From Euryarchaeota archaeon Ods02 (lineage in GTDB: Archaea; Halobacteriota; Halobacteria; Halobacteriales; Halorutilaceae): a stretch of 64,000 nucleotides of DNA. Under the pieces are notes generated by a model that did no database searches, was not told where the DNA came from, and saw only the letters and a program-made list of their open reading frames with translations. The stretch spans positions 1-64,000 of the forward strand of contig JAQZDA010000003.1 of the NCBI GenBank assembly GCA_028751075.1, given 5' to 3'. This document shows positions 52,056-60,593 of the stretch, piece by piece (the first letter of the stretch is position 1; the number at the start of each line of letters is the position of its first letter). The translations under genes and the position numbers were made by a program.

Positions 52056-53405
52056 CTACACGGACTCCATACTCTTTTCTCCATCCCTCAACCCGCTTCC
52101 CTTCGGCGGCTTCAGCGCTAATGCGGCGACTCCGGCGGCAGCTGCGGCGGCTCCGCCGACTACGAAGGTGAAGTTCCATCCCACGAGGACGATGAGGTAG
52201 CCTGCGACGGAGCCGGCGAAGACTCCGCCGGCTATCTTCGCGGTGTAGAGCACTCCGTAGTTGGCGCTGCTGTATCGAGCGCCGTAGTAGTCCGTCAGGA
52301 GGCTGGGGAAGTAGACGTAGAGGGGTGCGCTGAAGAACATCGACGCCAGCACCATGGCTACGAACAGTACGGCGTGGTCGCCGACGCCGGCGTAGACGAG
52401 GATGAACCTGAAAGCTCCGGCGAGGATGAACGACGCCGCCATCACGTGTTTCCGCTGATATCGGTCGAAGACCTCGCCGAGTACGATGCGTGAGCCGCCG
52501 GCGGCGAGCGGCAGCAACGTCGCGGACGCCGTCGCGACCAGGGCGGCGAAGCCGAACTGTTCGGCGTAGCCGACGACGTTCGCGATGACGAGGAGGTCTG
52601 CGCCGGCGACGGCGACGAACATCAGGTACATCAGCCAGAACTGCCAGGTAGCGAGGACCTCGCGGGTGGTGTACGCCTTCCCCTGCAGCGACCGTACACC
52701 GTCTCTGGTTCTCGACTTCATCGAACCGGTGTCTTCCCCGGACTCCCCGTTACCGTCGTCCAGCCAGTGTTCCGGTGGATCCCTCAGGAGGATGCTGCCG
52801 ACGACGAGGACCGCGAGCATCGCGACTCCGACGTTCCGGACGGCGGTGCTGTAGCTTCCTGCTGCGTCGAAGTACCGGACGTAGGGTACGACGAGGAAGC
52901 TTCCGGCGCTGAACGCCATCGTGCTGACTCCCGTGGTGAGGCCCGAGCGGTCGGGGAACCACTTCAACGCGGTGTTGACGGCGACGGTGTACACTATTCC
53001 GACGCCGACGGCTCCTAGAGAGTAGATGATGTAGAGCTGCCATAGCTCGGTGACGTACGCGACTCCTACGTATCCTAATCCGGCTAATGCTGCGGCGAGG
53101 AAGGTGACACCGGTGGGGCCCTGTCGGTCCCTCCACCAGCCGGCGGGGAACTGCGACACCGACTGGAACACGACGTACAGGGAGAACACCGCTGCGACGG
53201 CGGGCAAGGCTACGTCGAGGTCGCTTGCGAGCGGTCCCTCTACCGACGACCAGACGTACTGGTAGGGGCTGACGGCCGCCATCATACCCGCGGCGACGGC
53301 GAGCTGCCACCAGCGGCTGAAACCCAGGACGCTGTAGGCGCGGGACCCGAGGCTGTCGTCGACTGAGTCTGCGTCGTCGTTTGCTTCTGCGTCTTCTTTT
53401 TCCAT
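52056..53405 (-). CDS. MFS transporter, OFA (oxalate/formate antiporter-like) type
   Basis: 449 residues from the ATG at 53405 (MEKEDAEANDDADSVDD), 12 predicted helices. The helix 1 segment SPYQYVWSSVEGPLASDLDV, FPAGWWRDRQGPTGVTFLAA between helices 2 and 3, and SLGAVGVGIVYTVAVNTALKWFPDRSGL are typical of OFA/monocarboxylate MFS. A long acidic loop separates the halves. Substrate likely a small organic acid. An in-frame ATG at 53483 is also possible. The downstream end follows the tRNA-Asp trailing element. Confidence 0.82.
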   Translation of the reverse strand: MEKEDAEANDDADSVDDSLGSRAYSVLGFSRWWQLAVAAGMMAAVSPYQYVWSSVEGPLASDLDVALPAVAAVFSLYVVFQSVSQFPAGWWRDRQGPTGVTFLAAALAGLGYVGVAYVTELWQLYIIYSLGAVGVGIVYTVAVNTALKWFPDRSGLTTGVSTMAFSAGSFLVVPYVRYFDAAGSYSTAVRNVGVAMLAVLVVGSILLRDPPEHWLDDGNGESGEDTGSMKSRTRDGVRSLQGKAYTTREVLATWQFWLMYLMFVAVAGADLLVIANVVGYAEQFGFAALVATASATLLPLAAGGSRIVLGEVFDRYQRKHVMAASFILAGAFRFILVYAGVGDHAVLFVAMVLASMFFSAPLYVYFPSLLTDYYGARYSSANYGVLYTAKIAGGVFAGSVAGYLIVLVGWNFTFVVGGAAAAAAGVAALALKPPKGSGLRDGEKSMESV

Positions 53406-53712
53406 CGTCAGCTTTGCCGGCGTTGTCGTCGAACACCGGTCTTCGTCTTTGAAGTGGGTTGTGGCGTCGGCTCTTAGTATCACGCGGTTCGACCTGAGCT
53501 CGTGGGATGTAGGTGCTGGAGCAGCAAGTTCGACGTAGATACACCTCCATTTAGAGTCAGAGTTGGGGGTGGTGTTCCTACGATACGATTCGAACTACTG
53601 GAGACCTGTACAATCATGTTAAGACAGATGTATATAGTAATCGGTGGGTGTAGCCCGGATGACCACTTAAAGAGCTTTGGCGCATACAAAACCTTGATTA
53701 TCCTCCGGGGTG
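53406..53712. other. Gap of about 300 bp without a recognised gene
   Basis: It holds AT-rich promoter-like sequence (GTATATAGTAA near 53630-53641 and TTGATTATCC near 53694-53703). A 90-codon frame (53502-53774) has Cys/Arg-rich composition unlike this proteome and I reject it. A 12-bp match to the 5' end of tRNA-Asp (GTAGCCCGGATG, near 53650) lacks the other tRNA arms. Confidence 0.35.
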
Positions 53713-53854
53713 AACTTCCTGCATCGGAGCAGATACACAGGGGGAAGGAGACGCGGGAACCTCCGGCGACGTAACGTACGGAGTCACCTACTGGGAGCCG
53801 AGGGGCTTCGTCGACGGCGCTCTAGTCGAGCTCTGTAGACAGCTGAGAAGCCAC

Positions 53855-54679
53855 GTGAAGCTGTTGGCCGCCCTCGCGGTCGTAGTGGTCTTGCTTCATA
53901 CGTTCTCTCTCGCTGTACTTTCTCTCGTCCTGCATCCTCTCGTCGGTGTGTTCGCGCTCGCTTCAGTGGTTCCTGCGGCCTTCGTAGCTATCTACCTCTG
54001 GCACTCAGACCCTCTCGCGCGACGTCCCGCCCTCGTCCTCGTGACGGCTTTCGTCCTAGGTCACGTGACGGTGGCTTTCGCGTACATCGCTAACACGTCG
54101 GCGCAGCCGTGGTTCGAAGCCCTGCCCTATCTCTCGATGGTGTTCTTCTTCCTCCTGTTCGTGGCGCCGGTGGAGGAGGCTCTCAAGCTCGTTACCGTCT
54201 ACGTTCATCCTCTCCGTAACGCCTTGCTGCGGACGCCTATGGATGGGATGGTGTTCGGCGCGTTCACCGGACTGGGTTTCGCTACGGCGGAGAACGCCGT
54301 CTACGTCGTCACCGGCGGCTTCCTCGGCGCAGGAGGGTTCGAGACAGTGGTCGGTAGAGCGGGTGTGGCGCCTGCGCATGTGATGTGGACGGCGATAGCC
54401 GGTTACTATCTCGGGCTCGCGTTAGCTAACCGTCGTTACGTCGCACCCATCGTGCTGAAAGGCCTTCTGGCTGTAACCCTCCTCCACGGCGTCTACAACG
54501 TCTCGATCTCGTACCTCCCTGCAGCGGTGGGTGCAGCTGTGGAGCCCGAACAGGTCACCGTGGAGGTCGTGACCCTGGTGTTCTTGGTCGCGTTCTACGG
54601 AGTGTTATGGTACTTCATGGAGTCTCTCGTCAAGAAGTACCGACGGGCGGTCGAGGAAGGTGGTGTCCGTGGAGTCTGA
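53855..54679 (+). CDS. PrsW-family intramembrane metalloprotease
   Basis: 274 residues from a GTG, 8 or so helices. Active-site motifs of the M82 family are all present: APVEEALKLV (Glu-Glu...Lys), DGMVFGAFTGLGFATAENAV (Glu), PAHVMWTAIAGYYLG (His) and TLLHGVYNVSI (His). The frame stays open and protein-like for 47 codons upstream (to a stop at 53711-53713, including GDVTYGVTYWEPRGFVDGAL), where family members have a cytoplasmic N terminus, but no ATG/GTG/TTG is found there, so the true start is uncertain. Confidence 0.85.
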   Translation: MKLLAALAVVVVLLHTFSLAVLSLVLHPLVGVFALASVVPAAFVAIYLWHSDPLARRPALVLVTAFVLGHVTVAFAYIANTSAQPWFEALPYLSMVFFFLLFVAPVEEALKLVTVYVHPLRNALLRTPMDGMVFGAFTGLGFATAENAVYVVTGGFLGAGGFETVVGRAGVAPAHVMWTAIAGYYLGLALANRRYVAPIVLKGLLAVTLLHGVYNVSISYLPAAVGAAVEPEQVTVEVVTLVFLVAFYGVLWYFMESLVKKYRRAVEEGGVRGV

Positions 54680-56048
54680 CTCCCCCGACGCCGTCGACGC
54701 AGCCGACGCCTCGTCCGACAGGGAGTCCTGGCGGCTTCGCGCCGGATTCGTGTTAGCGGCCGCCGGCACGGCGGTAGGTCTCGGGAACTTCTGGAGGTTC
54801 CCTTTCAAAGCAGGTGAAGAAGGCGGCGCGGCCTTCGTCTTGATCTACCTCGTCTTCATAGCCGTTGTCGGAGTTCCCCTCGTCCTTCTGGAGTTCTCGA
54901 TAGGAAGGAGGACCGGAAGGAGCCCCGTCGCAGCTTTCGACAGATTCGCCTCCGGAGCCGCCCGACACTTGGGTTGGCCGCTCGTCGCCGCGGCTTTCCT
55001 CATCCTCTCCTACTACACCGTCGTCGCAGGATGGATGCTTCGTTACACCGTGATGGCGGTCTCCGACGGATACCCCTCCGACGTCGCAACCGCGCAGACT
55101 TGGTTCGACGAGGTAGCGACTGGGTTGGACGCGGTAGCGTTCCACGCGGTCTTCCTCGTGTTGACGGCTGCCGTGGTGGCGTTCGGAGTGAAACGAGGTA
55201 TCGAGGTCGTGAGCCTGACGTTGTTTCCCCTCGCTCTCGCGTTGCTCGGGGTCCTCGTGGTTATGGCGTACCGTCTCCCGGGGAACCAGGGAGCGTACGC
55301 GTACTACCTCAAACCCGACCTAGGGGTAGTCGCCGACAACTGGCACACCATACTTCCATCCGCAGCCGGACAGGCGTTCTTCACCCTGTCGATCGGAGTC
55401 GGTGTACTGTTGACGTACGCTTCCTACGTCGACGAAGACCGCGGTTTAGTCGGGGATGGGGCCGCCGTCGCTGGCTTGGACACCGTAGTCGCCGTAGCCG
55501 TCGGCCTCGTGGTCTTCCCCGTCCTGTTCGCGGCGGGAGCACCTCCCGGGGACACAGGACACAGCGCGGTGTTCGTCACGCTGTCTTCGTCTTTCGGAGC
55601 CATCGACGGAGGGTTAGCTATGGGGTTCTTCTTCTTCGGAACGCTGTCGCTCGCGGGTCTGCTCACCAGCGTCGCTCTCCTGGAGGTCGTGGTTTCACAT
55701 CTGATGGATGAAGAGGGTTTCCTCCGACAGGAGGTGCTCGTCTCCATCGTCGTCGTGTTGTTCCTGTTCGGCGTTCCACCTGCGTTGGACCTCCGGTACC
55801 TCGACGTCGTCGACGTCTTCGTCACCGAGATAATGCTGGTGGCTACGATGCTAGCGGTGACGGCGTACGTCAGCTGGAGGCACGGTGAAGAGATGAAGTC
55901 AGAGGTGTTCGGAGACCTGGACGACGGATGGTTCGCCTCCAGCTGGCTCTGGCTCCTGAGAGCCCCTGTGCTCGTCGTCCTGACGGTGACGCTCGCCGCA
56001 GGGTTAGTGAAGTACGGACACCTCCTGACTGAGCTAACCGGTGGATGA
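54660..56048 (+). CDS. Sodium-dependent neurotransmitter-symporter-family (SNF/LeuT-like) transporter
   Basis: 462 residues, 11-12 helices. Helix 1 has the hallmark AAAGTAVGLGNFWRFPFKAG (unwound Na+ and substrate site), and helix 6 has AFFTLSIGVGVLLTYASY. Likely imports an amino acid or related osmolyte with Na+. The start overlaps prsW by 20 bp at the first GTG; a GTG at 54669 is an alternative. The pair is probably one transcript. Confidence 0.9.
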   Translation: MVSVESDSPDAVDAADASSDRESWRLRAGFVLAAAGTAVGLGNFWRFPFKAGEEGGAAFVLIYLVFIAVVGVPLVLLEFSIGRRTGRSPVAAFDRFASGAARHLGWPLVAAAFLILSYYTVVAGWMLRYTVMAVSDGYPSDVATAQTWFDEVATGLDAVAFHAVFLVLTAAVVAFGVKRGIEVVSLTLFPLALALLGVLVVMAYRLPGNQGAYAYYLKPDLGVVADNWHTILPSAAGQAFFTLSIGVGVLLTYASYVDEDRGLVGDGAAVAGLDTVVAVAVGLVVFPVLFAAGAPPGDTGHSAVFVTLSSSFGAIDGGLAMGFFFFGTLSLAGLLTSVALLEVVVSHLMDEEGFLRQEVLVSIVVVLFLFGVPPALDLRYLDVVDVFVTEIMLVATMLAVTAYVSWRHGEEMKSEVFGDLDDGWFASSWLWLLRAPVLVVLTVTLAAGLVKYGHLLTELTGG

Positions 56049-56127
56049 ACGAAGGCTTCTTCGACGACCTACCTTGCATCTACACGGCAGCAGCCTTATC
56101 TATCGAGAGAGTTAGGCACCAACCACG

Positions 56128-58398
56128 ATGGCGGACGACGACGGGGACTCAGATGAAGACGGTCTCACGGCAGGGGCTTGCGAGCTCGACGTCACCCCCG
56201 AAGTCGGGCGTCAGATGAAGGGCTACGTTCGACCGGACATCAAGGCCGACGGCGTCCACTCACGTGTCTACGTTCGAGCGGTCGTCGTCGAAGACGGCTC
56301 CGGCAGCAAGCTCGCCCTCGTGTCCACGGATCAGTTAACTGGATTCGACAAGGACGACGTCCTGGAGCAGGTCAACGACCTGGGGTTAGGGTCGGACGAC
56401 GTAGTCATCTGCGGCAGCCATACGCACGCAGCCCCCGACCGAACCACGTGGACGAACGCACGGGTCGCGGAATGCATCCGCCGCGCCGACATCGACAGAG
56501 AGCCGGCGGAGGCAGCCTGGGGAGTGGCGGAGGTCGACGACGTCAACCGGAACCGCTCCCTCGAAGCACATCTCGCCAACCACGGCTTCAGCCTCGACCC
56601 AGGTGAAGGAGACGCGGACTTGGATCCCGAGGGAAGAGACCATCCACGCGACCGCGGGCTACAGGTGCTACGAGTGGAGTCGAGGGAGGGCGAGCCGATA
56701 GCGGCTCTGTGTCGGTTCTCAGTGCATCCGACGGCGCTCCCACCCTCGAACACCCTTTACTCCTCCGACGTCGTCGGAGCAGCCGTCCACCGTTTCACCG
56801 CGGAGTTCCTCGACCAGAGGGGTCGAACTAGGTACGTCGAAGACGGAGAGGTGGAGGAGGCTCCGGTGGCGGTGTTCCTCAACGGCGGAGTAGGCGACCA
56901 GATCACCGTCTACGACAGCTACAACGAACACGGCCTCGTCGACAGCCTGGGAAGACGGCTTGCCGGAGCTCTGAAGGCGGCGTGGAGGGAAGCCGGAACC
57001 GCGCTGTCGGGTGACGTCACCGTAGCAGCGAGCTCACGCAAGGTGGAGTACCGGGGTCAAGAGGTGGAACCCGGGGTCCGCGTAGCAAGGAAAGCCTTCT
57101 TCGGAGCGCCGTTCCTCGGCGGCGCGGAGAACGGCCCCTCACCCCTGCACGGCCTCGGCCTGGAAGGCAGACGTCGACCTCAGTTGCTCGCCGACGAAGT
57201 CCACGGGAGGAAGATACCCGTCGCTCCCGCGCCCTGGGGGCCAGAGATAGAGGTTCAGGTGGCGTGTATCGACGAGGTCGCCCTTCTCTGTGTGCCAGGG
57301 GAGCCTACGGTCGAGATGGGACGTAGATGCAGCCGGGAAGCGCTGGAGGAGCTTCCGGAGAACGTCTCCGAAGCCCGGGTAGTCGGGCTCGCGAACGGAT
57401 ACAACGGTTACTTCACGACGCCGGAGGAGTACGACCGCCAGCACTACGAAGGCGGTCACACGGTGTTCGGTAGGCACACGGAGGCGCTGGTGAGGAAAAC
57501 CCACATCGACCTGGCGAGAGAGATCGCTGCCGAAGACCACGGAGAACCTGCAGATGAATACCATGGTGCATCTGCAGTCGAAGACCATGGAGAACCTGCA
57601 GACGAAGACTATAGAGCTCTGGAGGGGATGGCTGAGGATGCTTACAGGGGAGCTAAAGCCGTTTCCTCGGGAGCCTCAGCCCCCGTGGCTTCGGGGGATG
57701 CTGAGGGAGCGATAGTCAGATCTCCGGAGGACACCGTCGAGCGGTACTCAGTGGTATCGATGGAGTGGAGGGGCGGAAGGAAGGGGCGTGACCGCCCTGT
57801 CGACTCATCTTTCATCCGGCTCGAGGTAGAGGAAGACGACGGCTGGAGGACGGTAGCCTCGGATCTCTCCCCTGGATTCGTCTGGCGCGTCGACGGACGC
57901 AGATACACGGCAGAGTACGAGGTACCATGTGACGCAGCCGTCGGCCGACACAGGTTCGTCGTATCCAGTCCATCCTACCGTCTGGAGACATCCCCGTTCG
58001 AGATCGAACCGTCGCATTCTCTACAGCTCCAGGGAGCATCGGTCGACGAAGACGGACACCCTGTGTTCCACGGTCAGAACCCTTCGCCGGACCCCGGCAC
58101 CAGCCTACGTAGCCGTCCACGGAGACCAGAGGGTGGAACGGTCGAGTTCGAGCTCGACGGCGACGACTACGAGGCGGACTTGTGCGACTACGCCGGAGCA
58201 TGGACCGCGGAGACACCGATGGTGGAGGACGGTGACGTTCTGGAGTCCTGTCTCTTGACCGACGGAGACGGTAACAGCTCGGGAGAACCAGCCGATCTCA
58301 CGGTAGGTGAGGTCGAAGCAGTCGGCTGGCCTGACGACATGGAGACGGGTGGCGGGAAGCCTCCGGGGCCGTTCGGCGTCGGTAGCTGGCCGATATGA
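56128..58398 (+). CDS. Neutral/alkaline ceramidase-like protein
   Basis: 756 residues. The N-terminal ~470 residues match the neutral ceramidase domain with its zinc site: His98/His100 in GSHTHAAPD, His200 in FSVHPTALP, Glu392 in VPGEPTVEMGR and Tyr425 in NGYNGYFTTPEEYDRQHYEGG. At the nucleophile loop the sequence is NGGVGDQITVYD (residues 252-263), so the expected Ser is not there. A repetitive acidic linker (about 470-530) precedes a C-terminal beta domain of the ceramidase kind. No signal peptide is seen. Known members hydrolyse ceramide amides, not a known archaeal lipid; the true substrate is open. Confidence 0.85.
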   Translation: MADDDGDSDEDGLTAGACELDVTPEVGRQMKGYVRPDIKADGVHSRVYVRAVVVEDGSGSKLALVSTDQLTGFDKDDVLEQVNDLGLGSDDVVICGSHTHAAPDRTTWTNARVAECIRRADIDREPAEAAWGVAEVDDVNRNRSLEAHLANHGFSLDPGEGDADLDPEGRDHPRDRGLQVLRVESREGEPIAALCRFSVHPTALPPSNTLYSSDVVGAAVHRFTAEFLDQRGRTRYVEDGEVEEAPVAVFLNGGVGDQITVYDSYNEHGLVDSLGRRLAGALKAAWREAGTALSGDVTVAASSRKVEYRGQEVEPGVRVARKAFFGAPFLGGAENGPSPLHGLGLEGRRRPQLLADEVHGRKIPVAPAPWGPEIEVQVACIDEVALLCVPGEPTVEMGRRCSREALEELPENVSEARVVGLANGYNGYFTTPEEYDRQHYEGGHTVFGRHTEALVRKTHIDLAREIAAEDHGEPADEYHGASAVEDHGEPADEDYRALEGMAEDAYRGAKAVSSGASAPVASGDAEGAIVRSPEDTVERYSVVSMEWRGGRKGRDRPVDSSFIRLEVEEDDGWRTVASDLSPGFVWRVDGRRYTAEYEVPCDAAVGRHRFVVSSPSYRLETSPFEIEPSHSLQLQGASVDEDGHPVFHGQNPSPDPGTSLRSRPRRPEGGTVEFELDGDDYEADLCDYAGAWTAETPMVEDGDVLESCLLTDGDGNSSGEPADLTVGEVEAVGWPDDMETGGGKPPGPFGVGSWPI
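57659..57712 (+). repeat. Strong nested hairpin inside the ceramidase-like gene (possible IS200/IS605-like end)
   Basis: Outer stem CCTCAGC (57674-57680) / GCTGAGG (57700-57706) and inner stem CCCCG / CGGGG around a TGGCTT loop, within the linker-coding region. The flanking linker also holds a near-duplicate of about 24 bp (57533-57606, GAAGACCA and GGAGAACCTGCAGA shared). GC-rich imperfect hairpins like this occur at the ends of halobacterial IS200/IS605 elements; that origin is inference. Confidence 0.45.
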
Positions 58399-58512
58399 CG
58401 AGAGGTCTCTGAAGCTTGCAGTCGAGCTAGCTACCCCCGTGCGTCCAACGGGGACCCGACTTCCTTGATGGAAAAAGCCCTTGTCCATCCGTCTCGAACC
58501 CTGGGTCACCGG

Positions 58513-59211
58513 ATGACTCACGTACCCCCTCCCGAGCCTTCGGAAGACGTCCTGGGTGGTCGCTGGCGGAAGGTCGAGGAACGCCGCGGCACCACCCGTA
58601 AGGACCTCCTGGGACTGGCTCGCGTCACCGCCCTCCACCACACCGACGTCTACGGCAACAAGGCTCTCCGGGAGGAGGTAAGGGAGAAGACCCTGGGGCG
58701 TGTCGACCGCGAGCTCATGGTCTTCTTCGTCAACCGCACCACCGTGGTGCCGAGCTTCGAGAACCTGCTCGGCAGCGTAAGCCGCCGCCAGCTGACTCCC
58801 GCCGTCAGAACGCTCGCGCGGACGAAGCTCGAGGACGAGCTACGAAAAAGAGGTGTCTACGACCTCCGTATCAACGGCTCCCACGACGTACACGGGGAGA
58901 CCGGACGTAAGGTCGAGCTACAGCGTCTCGAAGCTGTATACCGTTTACCGGACACCGAGGTCGAGATAGACGACGACCGCTCTGTGGAGTTCGAAGGCGG
59001 TGATATCGAGGTCAACGGATGGCTCGGAGCATGGATAAAGAGAGGTGAGGTCTACGTGGTCGGTGGAGTATACCCTGCCGACGACCTCATGCGTCAGAAA
59101 CACGTGGAGCTCACGGACGCAGTCGAGCTCGACATCGACATAGACCTCGACATCTGGCCGCGGCCCTACCGACACGAGGTCTTCGACCTGGCGGAGTCCG
59201 TCGTAGAGTGA
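58513..59211 (+). CDS. Uncharacterised protein
   Basis: 232 residues from the ATG at 58513 (MTHVPPPEPSEDVLGGRWRK); a frame start at 58465 is possible. Middle section FENLLGSVSRRQLTPAVRTL is helical; the C-terminal half is beta-rich and very acidic (VELDIDIDLDIWPRPYRHEV). No Cys, membrane segment or known motif. It resembles halobacterial hypothetical proteins but I cannot name a family. Confidence 0.65.
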   Translation: MTHVPPPEPSEDVLGGRWRKVEERRGTTRKDLLGLARVTALHHTDVYGNKALREEVREKTLGRVDRELMVFFVNRTTVVPSFENLLGSVSRRQLTPAVRTLARTKLEDELRKRGVYDLRINGSHDVHGETGRKVELQRLEAVYRLPDTEVEIDDDRSVEFEGGDIEVNGWLGAWIKRGEVYVVGGVYPADDLMRQKHVELTDAVELDIDIDLDIWPRPYRHEVFDLAESVVE

Positions 59212-59331
59212 ATCAGAGGGTCTCGCCTGGTTCTACGGTATAACGTTGGAGGTATACGCCGTGTGCATGGATACCTCACCCCGATTGGACCGTTACGTAT
59301 ATATGTGACCGTGTCCTCCTGTTAGTTGCAA

Positions 59332-59532
59332 ATGGCAGAAGGTACGGTAAGCTTCTTCCACGACAGGAAGGGCTACGGTTTCATCGAAACGGACGATTCC
59401 GAGGACGGCGAAGACGTTTTCTTCCACATGGAGGACGTCGGCGGACCCGATCTTGAGGAAGGCGAAGAAGTAGAGTTCGACATAGTCCCTGGAGACAAGG
59501 GACCACGCGCCGACAACCTCACGCGTCAGTAG
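59332..59532 (+). CDS. Cold-shock (CspA-type) protein
   Basis: 66 residues: MAEGTVSFFHDRKGYGFIET contains RNP-1 (KGYGFI), and VFFHMEDV is RNP-2-like (usually VFFH). Single OB-fold RNA/ssDNA binding protein and RNA chaperone. The ATG at 59332 is chosen; a strong TATA box TATATATG lies about 30 bp upstream. Confidence 0.93.
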   Translation: MAEGTVSFFHDRKGYGFIETDDSEDGEDVFFHMEDVGGPDLEEGEEVEFDIVPGDKGPRADNLTRQ

Positions 59533-59562
59533 GAACGAGATAACGAACCGATTCTCAGAGAC

Positions 59563-59592
59563 GCTCTATCGGATAGAGCTGTCTCTACAGCT
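59563..59592. promoter_or_regulatory. Overlapping palindromes downstream of cspA
   Basis: GCTCTATCGGATAGAGC (59563-59579, 8-bp arms) overlaps AGCTGT/ACAGCT (59577-59582 and 59587-59592); AAAATAACAG follows. Could form alternative hairpins ending cspA transcription, or an operator for the DUF2797 gene 120 bp further on. Confidence 0.4.
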
Positions 59593-59713
59593 AAAATAAC
59601 AGTTTCCCGAACTGAGACGGCGAGAAACCTCGTCTACCGATATCACTGGGCAGATTCAGGCCTCAGCCGAAGCAGATTAAATCCACGGCATCCAACGACC
59701 CGTAGGTGCTAGT

Positions 59714-60517
59714 TTGAAGGAGGAGACCTCCGACGACCCGTTAGACGTCGCAGATCACGCAGCCGTGAAGGTTACCTGGCGGCACGATGACGGCGGCTGG
59801 ATGGCATCCTTGCTAGCTGTCGACGAAGAAGGATTCACGAGGACATCGCTCGATCAGGGAGTAGAGTTCGATCTAGAGCTATCCTCCCAACGCAGATGCG
59901 TGGGATACCACGCTGACGTGTCGGATAGAGAGCCCTGTCCCGGCTTCAGGAGCATAGACGGAGGCTCCCAGTGCAGTTCCTGTCGGAGACTCGACGTGTT
60001 CAGCGGCTACGTCGAAGGACGGACCGAAGCGGCTGTCTCCGGCGACGTGGAGTTCAGCGTCTACATCGCTCGCATAGCATCCGAGTTCAAGGTCGGTGTC
60101 ACACGTTCCGGAAAACTGGTTCGAAGGTGGGTGGAGCAGGGCGCCGACGAAGCCGTCGAGGTCGAGTGTTCCCTGTCGTCCACCGAGGCACTGGAGCTCG
60201 AGAACAAGATATCCAGCGAAAGAGACATATGCCAGCGGGTTCGCAAGGAAGATAAGTTCAGGGGTCGGTCAGAAGCTACCCTGAAAGAGAAGCTCGACGG
60301 TTTGGAAGTGGAAGTCGAAGGAAGCGTCGTCGACGTATCCAGTCAGACGGCGTACCCTGAGCCGAGATGTACCGCTTTCGACCGTGAAGGACGGTTCACA
60401 GGAGAGATACGGTCAGTGAAAGGTCAGGTAGTCTGTTTCGAGACCGGTCGATGCGTCGCAGTCGGCTCGGGTAGAGTGTTCAGACGCGTCCAGCAGCAGG
60501 GTCTCTCCGACTACTGA
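59714..60517 (+). CDS. DUF2797 protein
   Basis: 267 residues from a TTG. A zinc-binding-like Cys cluster (QRRCVGYH, REPCPGFRSI, QCSSCRRLD) is followed by EFSVYIARIASEFKVGVTRS, a GIY-YIG-like strand pair seen in DUF2797, then a helical region and a C-terminal beta domain (TGEIRSVKGQVVCFETGRCV). Function unknown; nucleic-acid processing suspected. TATA-like GATTAAAT near 59675-59682; the spacing leaves the start slightly uncertain. Confidence 0.8.
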   Translation: MKEETSDDPLDVADHAAVKVTWRHDDGGWMASLLAVDEEGFTRTSLDQGVEFDLELSSQRRCVGYHADVSDREPCPGFRSIDGGSQCSSCRRLDVFSGYVEGRTEAAVSGDVEFSVYIARIASEFKVGVTRSGKLVRRWVEQGADEAVEVECSLSSTEALELENKISSERDICQRVRKEDKFRGRSEATLKEKLDGLEVEVEGSVVDVSSQTAYPEPRCTAFDREGRFTGEIRSVKGQVVCFETGRCVAVGSGRVFRRVQQQGLSDY

Positions 60518-60593
60518 GGAAGCGCAGGCGACCGACTGGAGGATCGGTCTGTCAACGACAGACATAACATACGATGGAGTGCAAGGACCCCTC

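Noticed and set aside
53648-53662. Possible degenerate tRNA starting GTAGCCCGGATG
   Set aside because: Only a 12-bp match to the tRNA-Asp 5' end; no anticodon arm, T-arm or matching acceptor strand.
53502-53774. 90-codon ORF between MFS and prsW
   Set aside because: Composition unlike neighbours, overlaps the likely prsW N-terminal frame and promoter.
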